NCBI RefSeq assembly: GCF_001612665.1
Contig: NZ_BDAX01000009.1
Location: 372,001-436,000 of the forward strand
Direction: 5' to 3'
Length of the DNA: 64,000 nucleotides
Source: Nocardia alba NBRC 108234
GTDB taxonomy: Bacteria > Actinomycetota > Actinomycetes > Mycobacteriales > Mycobacteriaceae
Shown here: positions 16,541-25,503 of the stretch, one piece after another
How positions within the stretch are numbered: the stretch's first letter is position 1
Layout of the letters: each line of letters opens with the position of its first letter
Notes under the pieces: model-generated
What the model was told of the DNA's origin: nothing
The model's database searches: none
The model's input: the letters and a program-made list of their open reading frames with translations, nothing else
Made by a program: the position numbers and the translations under genes

Positions 16541-16554
16541 TTACTACGGAGTAG
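16541..16554. promoter_or_regulatory. fadE-type palindrome upstream of the second ligase
   Basis: TTACTACGGAGTAG shares TTACTnCGGAGTA with the core of the first fadE operator (6528-6540). It lies about 20 bp upstream of the TAGTGT box of the second ligase, overlapping where a -35 would be. This suggests one regulator acts on both loci. Confidence 0.45.
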
Positions 16555-16576
16555 ACAGCGCGGCCGGATCGCTTGC

Positions 16577-16594
16577 TAGTGTTATCCACAGCAC
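16577..16594 (+). promoter_or_regulatory. Promoter element shared by the two ligase genes (copy 2)
   Basis: TAGTGTTATCCACAGCAC is nearly identical to the element at 14837-14854, including two preceding bases (GC). It contains TTATCCACA, which also equals a DnaA box, probably by chance. Confidence 0.55.
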
Positions 16595-16659
16595 TGGATC
16601 TCGAAGACGCGGTCCGGCCTGCGATGTCGCGTGGGCCAGGTCTGCCGGAAGGCTGTTCG

Positions 16660-18318
16660 ATGTCTCTGTCTCTGCCCGCGCTCGGTACCACGGCTCGCCG
16701 CGCCGGTGACTTCGCGCTCGGCGTCAAGGTCATGGTGGATCGCAAGCTGTTCAACCCACTGCGCCTCGACCACGCCGCCCGATCGTTTCGCAATGTCTCG
16801 AAGTTCGGCCCGTTCGCCGGCGTCGTCATGCACGCCGCGCAGAGCAGGCCGCAGGCGGGCGCGATCGTCGACGAACTGGGTGAGATCACCTTCGGCGAAC
16901 TCGACGCGCAGTCCAACGCGTTCGCCCGCGGCCTGCGCGCGAGCGGGATCAACGAGGGCGACGTGATCGCCGTACTGGCCCGTGACCATCGCGGCATGGT
17001 GTTGAGTCTGCTCGCGGCGGGCAAGCTCGGTGTGCGCGCGGTGCTGATGAACACCGGGTTCGCCAAGCCGCAGTTCGCCGACGTCGCCGCGCGCGAGAAG
17101 GTCAAGGCGGTGCTGCACGACAGCGAGTTCCTCGACCTGATGAGCGCGATCCCCACCGAGATCCCGCGGGTGCTCACCTGGGTCGACGAGGCGCACGGGG
17201 CCGACTCCTCGATCCCGACCGTGGCATCGCTGTCGGCGGATCGGTCGACCGCCGCGTTCACCGCGCCGAGCAAGCCCGGCGGCATGGTGATCCTCACCAG
17301 CGGCACCACCGGTACCCCCAAGGGCGCACCGCGCGACAAGGTGAGCCCGTTCGCATCGGCGCAGTTCGTGGATCGGGTGCCGCTGCCCAACAACGGCACC
17401 ATGATCATGGCGGCGCCGATCTTCCACGGCACCGGCCTGTCGCAGTTCACCCTCGGACTCGCCCTCGGGAACCGGGTCATCTTCCAGCAGCGCCGGTTCG
17501 ACCCGGAGCTCACGCTCGCCAATGTGGTGAAGTACCAGGCGGATTCGCTGGTCGTGGTGCCCACGATGTTGCAGCGCATCCTCGATCTGGACGAGCAGAC
17601 CCTGGCGAAGTACGACCCGTCGACGATGAAGGTCATCTTCGCGGCGGGCTCGGCGATCGCGCCCGACGTGGTCACCCGCACCCTGGACTACTTCGGTGAT
17701 TCGCTCTACAACCTCTACGGTTCCACCGAATGCGCGGTGATGACCGTGGCCACCCCGCAGGATCTGCGCAAGGCGCCGACCACGGCGGGCAAGGCGCCGG
17801 TCGGCATCCGGATCGTGCTGCTCGACGAAAACCGCAAGCCCATCACCGAACCGAATGTCACCGGAACGATCTTCGTGGACAACGGGTTCGCCTTCACCGG
17901 GTACACCGACGGGCGGACCAAGGAAATGGTCGACGGCATGATGTCGAGCGGCGATGTGGGCCATTTCGATGCCGACGGTCTGCTCTACATCGACGGCCGC
18001 GACGACGACATGATCGTCTCCGGCGGCGAGAACGTCTTCCCGCTGGAGGTGGAGAACCTCATCGCGGGCCGAGCCGACGTGTTCGAGGCGGCGGTGGTCG
18101 GCGTCGACGACCACGACTACGGCAAACGCCTGCGCGCGATCGTGGTGCCGGGTCCGGAGTCCGCGCGCGACGCCAAGGAGATCAAGGAGTACGTCCGCGA
18201 GAACCTGGCCCGCTACAAGGTGCCGCGCGAGGTGATCTTCGTCGACGAACTGCCGCGCAACGCGACGGGCAAACTGCTGCGCAAGCCACTGATCGAGATG
18301 TCCGTCGAGACGGACTGA
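16660..18318 (+). CDS. Fatty-acyl-CoA synthetase (FadD12-like), copy 2
   Basis: A 552-residue ANL-superfamily acyl-CoA synthetase, paralogous to the gene before it (shared LARDHRGM/L, AVLMNTGFAKPQFA and RYKVPREVIF stretches). Motifs include LTSGTTGTPKGAPR, YGSTECAVMT, SGDVGHFDADGLLYIDGRDD and LPRNATGKLLRK with the catalytic Lys. ATG 16660 follows GGAAGG at 7 nt and gives the usual start; in-frame upstream codons to 16573 are less likely. It differs from copy 1 in the first 60 residues and in having its own promoter with a fadE-like palindrome. The fatty acid substrate is not predictable. Confidence 0.85.
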   Translation: MSLSLPALGTTARRAGDFALGVKVMVDRKLFNPLRLDHAARSFRNVSKFGPFAGVVMHAAQSRPQAGAIVDELGEITFGELDAQSNAFARGLRASGINEGDVIAVLARDHRGMVLSLLAAGKLGVRAVLMNTGFAKPQFADVAAREKVKAVLHDSEFLDLMSAIPTEIPRVLTWVDEAHGADSSIPTVASLSADRSTAAFTAPSKPGGMVILTSGTTGTPKGAPRDKVSPFASAQFVDRVPLPNNGTMIMAAPIFHGTGLSQFTLGLALGNRVIFQQRRFDPELTLANVVKYQADSLVVVPTMLQRILDLDEQTLAKYDPSTMKVIFAAGSAIAPDVVTRTLDYFGDSLYNLYGSTECAVMTVATPQDLRKAPTTAGKAPVGIRIVLLDENRKPITEPNVTGTIFVDNGFAFTGYTDGRTKEMVDGMMSSGDVGHFDADGLLYIDGRDDDMIVSGGENVFPLEVENLIAGRADVFEAAVVGVDDHDYGKRLRAIVVPGPESARDAKEIKEYVRENLARYKVPREVIFVDELPRNATGKLLRKPLIEMSVETD

Positions 18319-18334
18319 GTACGACTGGACGTAG

Positions 18335-18359
18335 CCCGCTCTAAAGCCGGCCGAGCGGG
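18335..18359 (+). terminator. Terminator-like hairpin after the second ligase
   Basis: CCCGCTC (18335-18341) pairs with GAGCGGG (18353-18359) around an 11-nt loop, without a T-run. Confidence 0.4.
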
Positions 18360-18385
18360 TCACGCCGGTCGACTATCATCAGCGC

Positions 18386-18946
18386 GTGATCATCGGGTTC
18401 CACCAGGCCTCCGCGCCGTCGCGTGCGGTCGGCGCGCGGCTGCGTGGCGCCTGTGCGGGCTCGATGTCGGGTGCGCTGTCGTTGGCCGCGCACGGGATGG
18501 CCACCGGCGGCGCGCTGCCGGGAAGCACGGCGATCGCGTTGCTGGCGGCGGCCTCGGCGGTGGTCGGCGCCCTCGTCGCCGGGATCGGGCCATTGCGTCA
18601 CGGTGCGCTGGGACTGGCCGCGGTGCTGTTGGGCGGCCAGTTGGTCGGCCACACCACGATGAGCTGGTCCGGGCACGCGCACTCGGCTGACGATGCCCTC
18701 GGACTCGGCATGCTCACCGCGCACACCGTCGCCGCGCTACTCGCGGCCGTGGTGATCGTGGGCGCCGAAGCCGCGTACCGGATCGGCGGCGCCGTGCTGG
18801 CGCGCATCCTGCCGCTGCGCTACCGCACCCCCCGCGTCCCCGACCCGGCGCCCTTGCGCCTGGCCCACCGCGACCGCGTCATTCTGCGAATCCTCGCCAC
18901 GTCGTCGCGACGAACCCGCGCTCCCCCGCTCGCGATTCCTTTCTGA
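18386..18946 (+). CDS. Small integral membrane protein next to the PepSY gene
   Basis: A 186-residue protein with about four hydrophobic helices (roughly 24-46, 50-70, 74-92, 108-130), a His-rich loop (GHTTMSWSGHAHSADD, about 92-107) and a basic cytoplasmic tail. GTG 18386 lies 6 nt after TATCAT (18374-18379) and has no ribosome binding site, so it is probably leaderless. Adjacency to a PepSY membrane protein, and the His/Met-containing loop, raise the possibility of a role in metal (copper or iron) handling. That is inference; no named family is recognised. Confidence 0.65.
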   Translation: MIIGFHQASAPSRAVGARLRGACAGSMSGALSLAAHGMATGGALPGSTAIALLAAASAVVGALVAGIGPLRHGALGLAAVLLGGQLVGHTTMSWSGHAHSADDALGLGMLTAHTVAALLAAVVIVGAEAAYRIGGAVLARILPLRYRTPRVPDPAPLRLAHRDRVILRILATSSRRTRAPPLAIPF

Positions 18947-19060
18947 CCTTTCCCTCACCCGGTGCACGGACTTTTCCCGTGCGCCTTCTTCGCGCATCGG
19001 CGCACCCGGCTGACTGCCGTGCGCGCGCACCGGGTTCCAGAACTCCAGAAATGAATCAGC

Positions 19061-20521
19061 ATGAGTATCACGGACACTCGTCCGGCCGAGGAGAACTCCC
19101 CCTCGGCACCACCGATCTCCGATGACAGTCCGCGTTCCGGCACACGCCGGGGCCTACGCCTGTCGCCCCTGGCCCTGCGCCTGCACTTCTACGCGGGGTT
19201 CTTCGTCGCCCCGTTCATCCTGATCGCCGCGCTCACCGGCGCGCTGTACGCGATCGCACCGACGATCGAAGGGTTCGTCTCGCGCGATCTGCTCCAGGTC
19301 GACACCACCGGACCCGATCAGCCGCTCTCGGCCCAGGTCGAAGCCGCCGTAGCGACTCGCCCCGACCTGACTCCGGTCGCCGTCGCCCCCGCCCCGAACG
19401 CGGGCGACACCACCCGCGTGCTGTTCAACGATCCGACCCTCGGCGATTCCGAGCGGTTGTCGGTGTTCGTCGACCCGCACACCGCCCAGCCGGTCGGCGA
19501 GTCCGTGGTCTACGGAAGTGGCGGCGCGCTGCCACTGCGCGCCTGGCTCAGCGAGTTCCATCGCAGCCTGCACCTGGGCGATCCCGGCAGAATCTACAGC
19601 GAACTGGCCGCCTCGTGGCTGTGGGTGATCGCGCTGTTCGGGCTGGTGCTGTGGGTGCATCGGGTGCGCAAGCGGCGCGAGCGCAATTCCGCGCAGTGGC
19701 TGCTCAAGCCGGACCTGTCCCAGACCAGGCGGCGAAAGATGAACTGGCACGGCGCGATCGGCGTCTGGATCCTGCCTGTGCTGCTGCTGCTCTCGGCCAC
19801 CGGCATGACGTGGTCGACCTATGCCGGTGAGAACGTCACGAAGCTGCGCCAGGAACTCAGCTGGACCACCCCCTCGGTGAGTGTGAAGCTGCCGGGCGCC
19901 GCCGGTCCCGCCCAGCCATCGGGCAGTGACCACCACAGTGGCGGGCAGAGCGCCCCGGTCCCGGTCGACCTCGCGGCGCAGATCGCGCGACTCGATCGCG
20001 TGTACGAGGTCGCTCGCGCCGAAGGCATCACCCAGGGCGCCGAGATCGCCATCCCGGCGACACCGGAGAAGGCGTTCGGGGTCAAGGAACTGCGCCTGCC
20101 CGGCACCTACACCATCGACGCGCTCGCCGTCGACGGCGCGACCGGCACGGTCACCGATCGGCTGGCCTTCGCCGACTGGCCGCTGATGGCCAAGCTCACC
20201 AACTGGGGCATCGCCTTCCACATGGGTCTGCTGTTCGGCCTGGTCAACCAGCTGCTGCTGCTCGCGATCATGGTCGGACTCGGCACGGTGATCGTGCTCG
20301 GTTACCGCATGTGGTGGCAGCGTCGACCCACCAGACGGACCGCGCTGCCCGTGCCGCCACGACGTGGTGTCCTGCGCCGCACGTCACCGTGGATCACGGT
20401 TCCGCTGGTCGGCGCGGCGGTCGTTATCGGCTGGTTCCTGCCGCTCATCGGGGTGAGCTTGCTCGTTTTCCTGCTCATCGATGTGGCATTGGGCCTGGCC
20501 GCTCGCGCGGACAAGGTGTAA
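19061..20521 (+). CDS. PepSY-associated transmembrane protein
   Basis: A 486-residue membrane protein of the PepSY_TM family. Helices and loops appear in the usual order: LHFYAGFFVAPFILIAALTG near 41-62, a first extracellular PepSY-like domain, HRSLHLGDPGRIYSELAASW near 167-186 leading into helix 2, WHGAIGVWILPVLLLLSATG near 228-249, a second PepSY-like domain, and three C-terminal helices. Conserved His residues in helices resemble those of PepSY proteins that reduce ferric siderophores or handle copper. No metal or siderophore genes are nearby, so the substrate is open. The ATG at 19061 has no strong ribosome binding site. Confidence 0.85.
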   Translation: MSITDTRPAEENSPSAPPISDDSPRSGTRRGLRLSPLALRLHFYAGFFVAPFILIAALTGALYAIAPTIEGFVSRDLLQVDTTGPDQPLSAQVEAAVATRPDLTPVAVAPAPNAGDTTRVLFNDPTLGDSERLSVFVDPHTAQPVGESVVYGSGGALPLRAWLSEFHRSLHLGDPGRIYSELAASWLWVIALFGLVLWVHRVRKRRERNSAQWLLKPDLSQTRRRKMNWHGAIGVWILPVLLLLSATGMTWSTYAGENVTKLRQELSWTTPSVSVKLPGAAGPAQPSGSDHHSGGQSAPVPVDLAAQIARLDRVYEVARAEGITQGAEIAIPATPEKAFGVKELRLPGTYTIDALAVDGATGTVTDRLAFADWPLMAKLTNWGIAFHMGLLFGLVNQLLLLAIMVGLGTVIVLGYRMWWQRRPTRRTALPVPPRRGVLRRTSPWITVPLVGAAVVIGWFLPLIGVSLLVFLLIDVALGLAARADKV

Positions 20522-20583
20522 CGCATGGCTAACTATCGAGGAAACATCCCATGTAACCCATGACACTCGATGATCGGAGCCCC

Positions 20584-20916
20584 ATGAGTACCTCAGCTCG
20601 CGCAGTCGCTCTGTGCCTGGCCGTTCCGGCTATCGCGGTCGCCCTGACCGGCGTCGCCGCGGGGACGGCCGCCGCTGATCCCGGCTGCCAGGGGTCGCTG
20701 AACGGCCCGTGGGCGTTCAATGGCGGATGCTACGGCGGCGAGGGCACCTACCGGCTCGAGGTCGACTGCGTCGGCTACAACATCGCGCCCTTCGCCGTCG
20801 GGCCGTACACGATCCGCCAGGATCTGCCGGTCGGCCAGGCGGGCACGGTGGCGTGCTTCGGTCCGAACTGGTCCAGCGCGGGCTGGGCCGTCGGCGCGCG
20901 GATCTTCCGGCTCTGA
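20584..20916 (+). CDS. Small secreted cysteine-containing protein
   Basis: A 110-residue protein with a Sec signal peptide (about residues 1-32; cleavage likely after AGTAAA). The mature part of about 78 residues has four cysteines (GCQGS, GGCYGG, EVDCVGYN, VACFGPN) that can form two disulfides, and it is rich in Gly and aromatic residues. ATG 20584 has CGGAG upstream. I do not recognise a family; small exported disulfide proteins of this kind are common in Nocardia and mycobacteria. Confidence 0.75.
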   Translation: MSTSARAVALCLAVPAIAVALTGVAAGTAAADPGCQGSLNGPWAFNGGCYGGEGTYRLEVDCVGYNIAPFAVGPYTIRQDLPVGQAGTVACFGPNWSSAGWAVGARIFRL

Positions 20917-20986
20917 CACCCACACCGCGACGCCGAACCGGACACGATCGGTGGCCGGTCGGCGTCGGCGGTGCGAGGATCAATCG

Positions 20987-22569
20987 ATGACGCTGTCTCG
21001 CCGACAACTCCTGCACGGCGGCATCGGTGGTTCGATCGCCGCCCTGGTGGGGGTATCCGCGGTGAGCAGCGCGCGCTTCGCCGCGCCGCGGCGGCTCGGT
21101 GAACCGTTCTCGCTCGGGGTCGCTTCCGGCGAACCGACCCCGGACGGCGTGGTGCTGTGGACGCGGCTCGCGCCCGATCCGCTCGCGCCCGACGGGTACG
21201 GCGGGATGACGATCGCCCCGGTGACCGTCGACTACGAGGTCGCCGAGGACGAACGGTTCACGAGAGTCGTGGTCAGGGGCTCGGCGGTGGCGACCCGCGA
21301 GCTCGGGCACAGTGTGCATCCCGAGGTCGCCGGGCTGGCGCCGGATCGGTGGTACTACTACCGGTTCCGGGCCGGTTCGGCGATCTCACCGGTCGGCCGT
21401 ACGCGTACCGCGCCCGCGCTCGGCAGCCCGACCGCGCGACTGCGGTTCGCCTTCGCGTCGTGCCAGTCGTGGAGCTCGGGTTACTACACCGCCTATGAGC
21501 ACCTCGGCGCCGAGGATCTCGATCTCGTGGTACATCTCGGCGACTACATCTACGAGTCGTCCTGGGTACTGGCCCGCCGGGGCGCGCACCTGCCGCCCCA
21601 GCTCGCCGGCGAGGCGGTGGATCTGGCGGGCTACCGTTTGCGCTACGCCCAGGCCAAAGGCGAAGCGCCGCTGCGGACCGCGCACGCGGCCTTCCCCTGG
21701 CTCGTCACCTTCGACGATCACGAACTCGACAACAACTGGGCCGGCGACCGGCCCGGCCTCGGACTCGATGTCCACCGCCTCGCGCCACTGTTCCGCCGCC
21801 GCAAGGCCGCCGCGTTCCAGGCCATGTACGAACACCAGCCGATGCGCCTGGCCCAGCTACCCGCGGGCCCATCGATACACCTGCACCGCCGCTACCGATT
21901 CGGTGATCTGGCCGAGTTCACCATGATCGATACCCGGCAGTACCGCACCCCCCAGGCCTGCGGTGACGGCTCGGCGGTGCTCGGATGCGCCGACCGCTTC
22001 GCCACCGACCGCACCATTCTCGGTGCGGCCCAGCGGGACTGGCTCGTCGACGGCTTCGCCACCTCGCCCGCCCGCTGGCAGGTGCTCGGCAATCAGGTCG
22101 CCATGGCCCAGTCCGACTACGACCCCGGGCCCGATCTGCTGCTCGGCACCGACGCGTGGGACGGCTATGTCGCGGACCGCAATACGGTGTTGGCCGCGGC
22201 CGCCGATCACGCTGTCGACAATCTGGTCGTGATCACCGGCGACCGCCACGAGAACTACGTCGCCGACCTGCGCCGCGACTACGCCGACCCCGAATCGCCG
22301 GTCGTAGCCACCGAATTCACCGGTACCTCGATCAGCACCGGCAGCGACGGCGCCGACCTCACCGACACGGGCCGCACCCGCTGGCCGCCAACCCGGACCT
22401 CAAGTTCTACAACCGCCAGCGGGGCTATGTCCGCGTCGATCTGGATCATCGACAGTGGCGCAACGACTTTCGTGTCGTCCCCTACGTCAGCCGTCCGGGT
22501 GCCCCGATCAGCACGCGGGCGAGTTTCGTCGTCGAGGACGGAATCCCCGGCGCGGTCCAGTCAGCGTGA
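20987..22569 (+). pseudogene. PhoD-like alkaline phosphatase, broken by a frameshift
   Basis: A Tat-exported PhoD-family metallophosphatase, which hydrolyses phosphate mono- or diesters outside the cell. The start MTLSRRQLLHGG is a twin-arginine signal. Metal-ligand motifs FAFASCQSW, VHLGDYIYESS, VTFDDHELDNNW and ITGDRHENYVADL are intact. Near 22371-22383 the frame is lost. The first frame reads DTGRTRWPPTRTSS, while the expected C-terminus (LAANPDLKFYNRQRGYVR to RASFVVEDGIPGAVQSA) continues in the next frame to TGA 22569. This equals one missing base. Without a shift, the first frame continues to 22684. It may be a recent mutation or a sequencing error. ATG 20987 has GCGAGGA upstream. Confidence 0.85.
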
Positions 22570-22598
22570 GGGTTCGCGCACAACGACCGCAGGACGGC

Positions 22599-23705
22599 TC
22601 ACTCCAGTGTGCGCGCACCCGTGCCCGGTTCGACGGCGAAGATGTGAGGTGACGCGAAACCCGCTGCGGCAAAACGATTCATGATGCGCTCGGCGACGTG
22701 GTCGGCGTGTTCGACCAGGGCGATGATGCTGCCGCCGAAGCCACCGCCGACCATGCGCGCACCGTACGCGCCCGCGTCCAGAGCCGCGTCGACGGCGAGA
22801 TCCAGTGTGGGCGCCGATACCTCGAAGTCCTCGCGCAACGAGCGGTGTGAGGACGTGAGCAGCTCACCGATCGCGCGTGGGTCAGCACCATCGCGCAGCC
22901 GGTCGACGACCGCGAGCACCCGCGCGTTCTCGGTGATCACGTGCCGCGCGCGATGCCGCAGCACTGAATCCCGCAGGCGTGGCAGGTCCTCGGAGGTGGC
23001 ATCGCGGAGGGCGGGCAGATTCAGCGCGTCGGCGGCGGCTTCGCATTGGGCCCTGCGCTCGGCATACCCACCGTCGGCCAGCTCGTGCGGGTGACCGGTA
23101 TCCGCGACGATCAGCGTCAGTCCGGCGGAACGCAGGTCGAACGGAATCTGTTCGGCGGCACACGATTCCGCACCGGTGAAAGCTCGGATGTCGAGGAACA
23201 GGGCGTGTCCCTCGGTGCACAGGATCGAGGCGGCCTGATCGAGCAGGCCGGTGGGTACGCCGGCGAAACCGTTCTCCGCCGCCCTGGCGATCTCGATCAT
23301 GCGCCGATCGGTGAGCGCCGGGGCGAACAGATCGCGCAGCGCGATCGTCACCGCGCAGCACAGGGCGGCCGACGAGGACAGGCCGGCGCCGATCGGCACC
23401 GTGCCGTCGAGTTCGAGATTCACCCCGCCGACGGGATGGCCGCCACGGACGAACTCGTCGACGACCCCGAGCGGATAACGGGCCCAACCGGGCAACCGAT
23501 CCCGTTGGGCCACAAGATCATCTACGCGTGCCACCACAATGTCGCCGGGCCGCTGCGCCGAGGTGAGGCGCACCAGCCCGTCGGCGCGTGGTTCGGCCGC
23601 GCAGACAACGCCGAGCGACAACGCGATCGGCAACACGAATCCGGCGTTGTAATCGGTGTGCTCGCCGATGATGTTGACCCGGCCCGGCGCGATCCACTTC
23701 TGCAC
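22599..23705 (-). CDS. galK: Galactokinase
   Basis: A 368-residue GHMP-family kinase that phosphorylates galactose to galactose-1-phosphate (Leloir pathway). The galactokinase signature GRVNIIGEHTDYNAGFVLP is near residues 8-26, the ATP-binding motif PIGAGLSSSAALCCAV near 110-125, and motif 3 GARMVGGGFGGSIIALVE near 320. GTG 23705 is chosen: it follows AGGGAAG and gives the standard galactokinase N-terminus. An upstream GTG at 23807 would add 34 unconserved residues. No galT or galE is adjacent. The gene is divergent from the GGDEF gene. Confidence 0.9.
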   Translation of the reverse strand: MQKWIAPGRVNIIGEHTDYNAGFVLPIALSLGVVCAAEPRADGLVRLTSAQRPGDIVVARVDDLVAQRDRLPGWARYPLGVVDEFVRGGHPVGGVNLELDGTVPIGAGLSSSAALCCAVTIALRDLFAPALTDRRMIEIARAAENGFAGVPTGLLDQAASILCTEGHALFLDIRAFTGAESCAAEQIPFDLRSAGLTLIVADTGHPHELADGGYAERRAQCEAAADALNLPALRDATSEDLPRLRDSVLRHRARHVITENARVLAVVDRLRDGADPRAIGELLTSSHRSLREDFEVSAPTLDLAVDAALDAGAYGARMVGGGFGGSIIALVEHADHVAERIMNRFAAAGFASPHIFAVEPGTGARTLE

Positions 23706-23996
23706 CCGTACTTCCCTTCCGCTTCCCGCGACGATGCCATCACCGAACACCACGGTCGGCAATCGTGGGGCATCGGGTGTCGAATCGGTATCCGGCAATG
23801 CCCACAACGCATCGACAGCAGGGCCGTGGACGTGTCATGATCGACTGAGGTGTCAAGGTTTTGAGCGTCGGCGCTGCCGGCTGGGGATCGTGCTCGGACA
23901 ACAACACTCGGTGCTCTCGGCCGATACTTCGAGTGATTCACCGGCCTCACATTCGATCGACGCTCGTCGCGTGCGCAGCAGGATCGAGGGGGGCTG

Positions 23997-25502
23997 ATGA
24001 CCATCAGCGAAACACACGACGGGAGCAGGCGACGGCGTGTGGCACTGCTCGGCGCGGCGGGGGCCGTACTGATCGCACCGTTGGCGGGCGGCCGGACGGT
24101 GCCGGTGCTGCTACTCGTCGTGATCGTCGCGGGATCGCTGGCGATGATCGGGTACGGCATGTACTGCCACCGACCCGCACATCGGCTGCCCTGGTACCTC
24201 ATGGCCGCCTCGGGGCCGCTGTTCGCGACGGGCGCCGCGATCCGCGCGCTCGGGCCGCATTCGAGCCTGCACCCGGTCGACGATCTCGCGACCTTGGCCG
24301 CCTCGCTGTGTCTGGGCCTGGCGGCAGTCGGCTGGTTGCGGCCGCACCGGCTCCGCGATACCCGTGACCTGTGGCTGGACTCGGCACTCATCGGCCTCAG
24401 TGCGCTCTTGGCCTCCTGGACGTTCCTGATCTCGCCGATTCTGCGGCACAGCACCGGGTTCGTCGATACCGCGCTGGCCGCGAGTTTCCCGGTGATCAAC
24501 GCACTACTGGCCACCGTGCTCGCGCATTCGCTGGCGACCGTGGTTCGCTCGCAAACCTGGCTGCGGTTGTTGCAGGCTGCCTTGATCGCCGTGCTCATCG
24601 GCGGGTTCCTCGAAAGCCTCACCGCCGCGGGCACGATCGCCCTCGACCCCGAATTCGCGTTGGTGCCACAGCAGTGGGCGTACCTGCTGGCCGGGCTGGC
24701 CGCGGTGCAGCCGACGATGGGCACGGCGCGCGACGTCGAGGATGTGGGACCGCATCGATCGCGGCAGCGGGCCGGGATGATCGCGGTGGCACTGGTGGCG
24801 GCCGCGCTGGTGAGCGTGGTCGGCGCCGAGCTCTGGGTGGTCGACCGCGTCGTGATCTGCTCGATGCTCACGGTGCTGCTGGCCGGTGTACTGGTGCGCA
24901 GCGAACGCGCCATCGCCCGCAGTACGCGCAGCGAACGCCGCGCGCAGTATCAGGCCGACCACGACCTGCTCACCGGCCTGTTCAACCGGGCCGCTCTACT
25001 GCGCGCACCCCACCGATACCGCGAGCAGTGGGCCGGAAAACCGCTGTGCCTGTTGTTCATCGACCTGGACGGCTTCAAGATGGTGAACGACAGCTACGGG
25101 CACGCTGTCGGCGACGAACTCATCGCCAACGCCGCGTCCCGCATCCGCCGCACCACCGCCAGCGCCGACCTCACCGCCCGCTACGGCGGCGACGAATTCG
25201 TTGTCCTGGCGCCACGCACCCGCGCCGAAGCCGCCGTCCTCGCCGAACACATCCTCGGGGCTTTCATCCGCCCCTTCGAACTGAGCTGCGGCGAGATCCC
25301 CATCACCGCCAGCATCGGCGTCGCCTGCCTGACCACCTGCCCCACCGACACCACGATCTACGACCTGATCCGCACCGCCGACGCCGCGATGTACCACGCC
25401 AAGGAATACCGCCTCGGCCTCAGCTTCCACGACGAACTGCGCAAGCCGACGTCGCGTCGCCGGATCTCCGCCTCCCCGCGCATCACGCGAGTGGCGCAGT
25501 AG
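23997..25502 (+). CDS. Membrane-anchored diguanylate cyclase (GGDEF)
   Basis: A 501-residue protein with about eight to nine transmembrane helices over residues 15-300 and a C-terminal GGDEF domain (about 325-475), which makes c-di-GMP from two GTP. The catalytic loop YGGDEFVVLAPR is intact, and FIDLDGFKMVNDSYGHAVGD provides the metal and nucleotide contacts. No EAL domain follows. ATG 23997 has GAGGGGG just upstream. The integral membrane sensor has no recognised ligand. Nothing adjacent shows which pathway it controls. Confidence 0.88.
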   Translation: MTISETHDGSRRRRVALLGAAGAVLIAPLAGGRTVPVLLLVVIVAGSLAMIGYGMYCHRPAHRLPWYLMAASGPLFATGAAIRALGPHSSLHPVDDLATLAASLCLGLAAVGWLRPHRLRDTRDLWLDSALIGLSALLASWTFLISPILRHSTGFVDTALAASFPVINALLATVLAHSLATVVRSQTWLRLLQAALIAVLIGGFLESLTAAGTIALDPEFALVPQQWAYLLAGLAAVQPTMGTARDVEDVGPHRSRQRAGMIAVALVAAALVSVVGAELWVVDRVVICSMLTVLLAGVLVRSERAIARSTRSERRAQYQADHDLLTGLFNRAALLRAPHRYREQWAGKPLCLLFIDLDGFKMVNDSYGHAVGDELIANAASRIRRTTASADLTARYGGDEFVVLAPRTRAEAAVLAEHILGAFIRPFELSCGEIPITASIGVACLTTCPTDTTIYDLIRTADAAMYHAKEYRLGLSFHDELRKPTSRRRISASPRITRVAQ

Positions 25503-25503
25503 C

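Noticed and set aside
16582..16590. Perfect DnaA box TTATCCACA upstream of the second ligase, and its complement at 36454-36462
   Set aside because: Two single boxes 20 kb apart, with no AT-rich unwinding region, dnaA or dnaN nearby. The first is part of a promoter element shared by the ligase paralogues. Not an origin.
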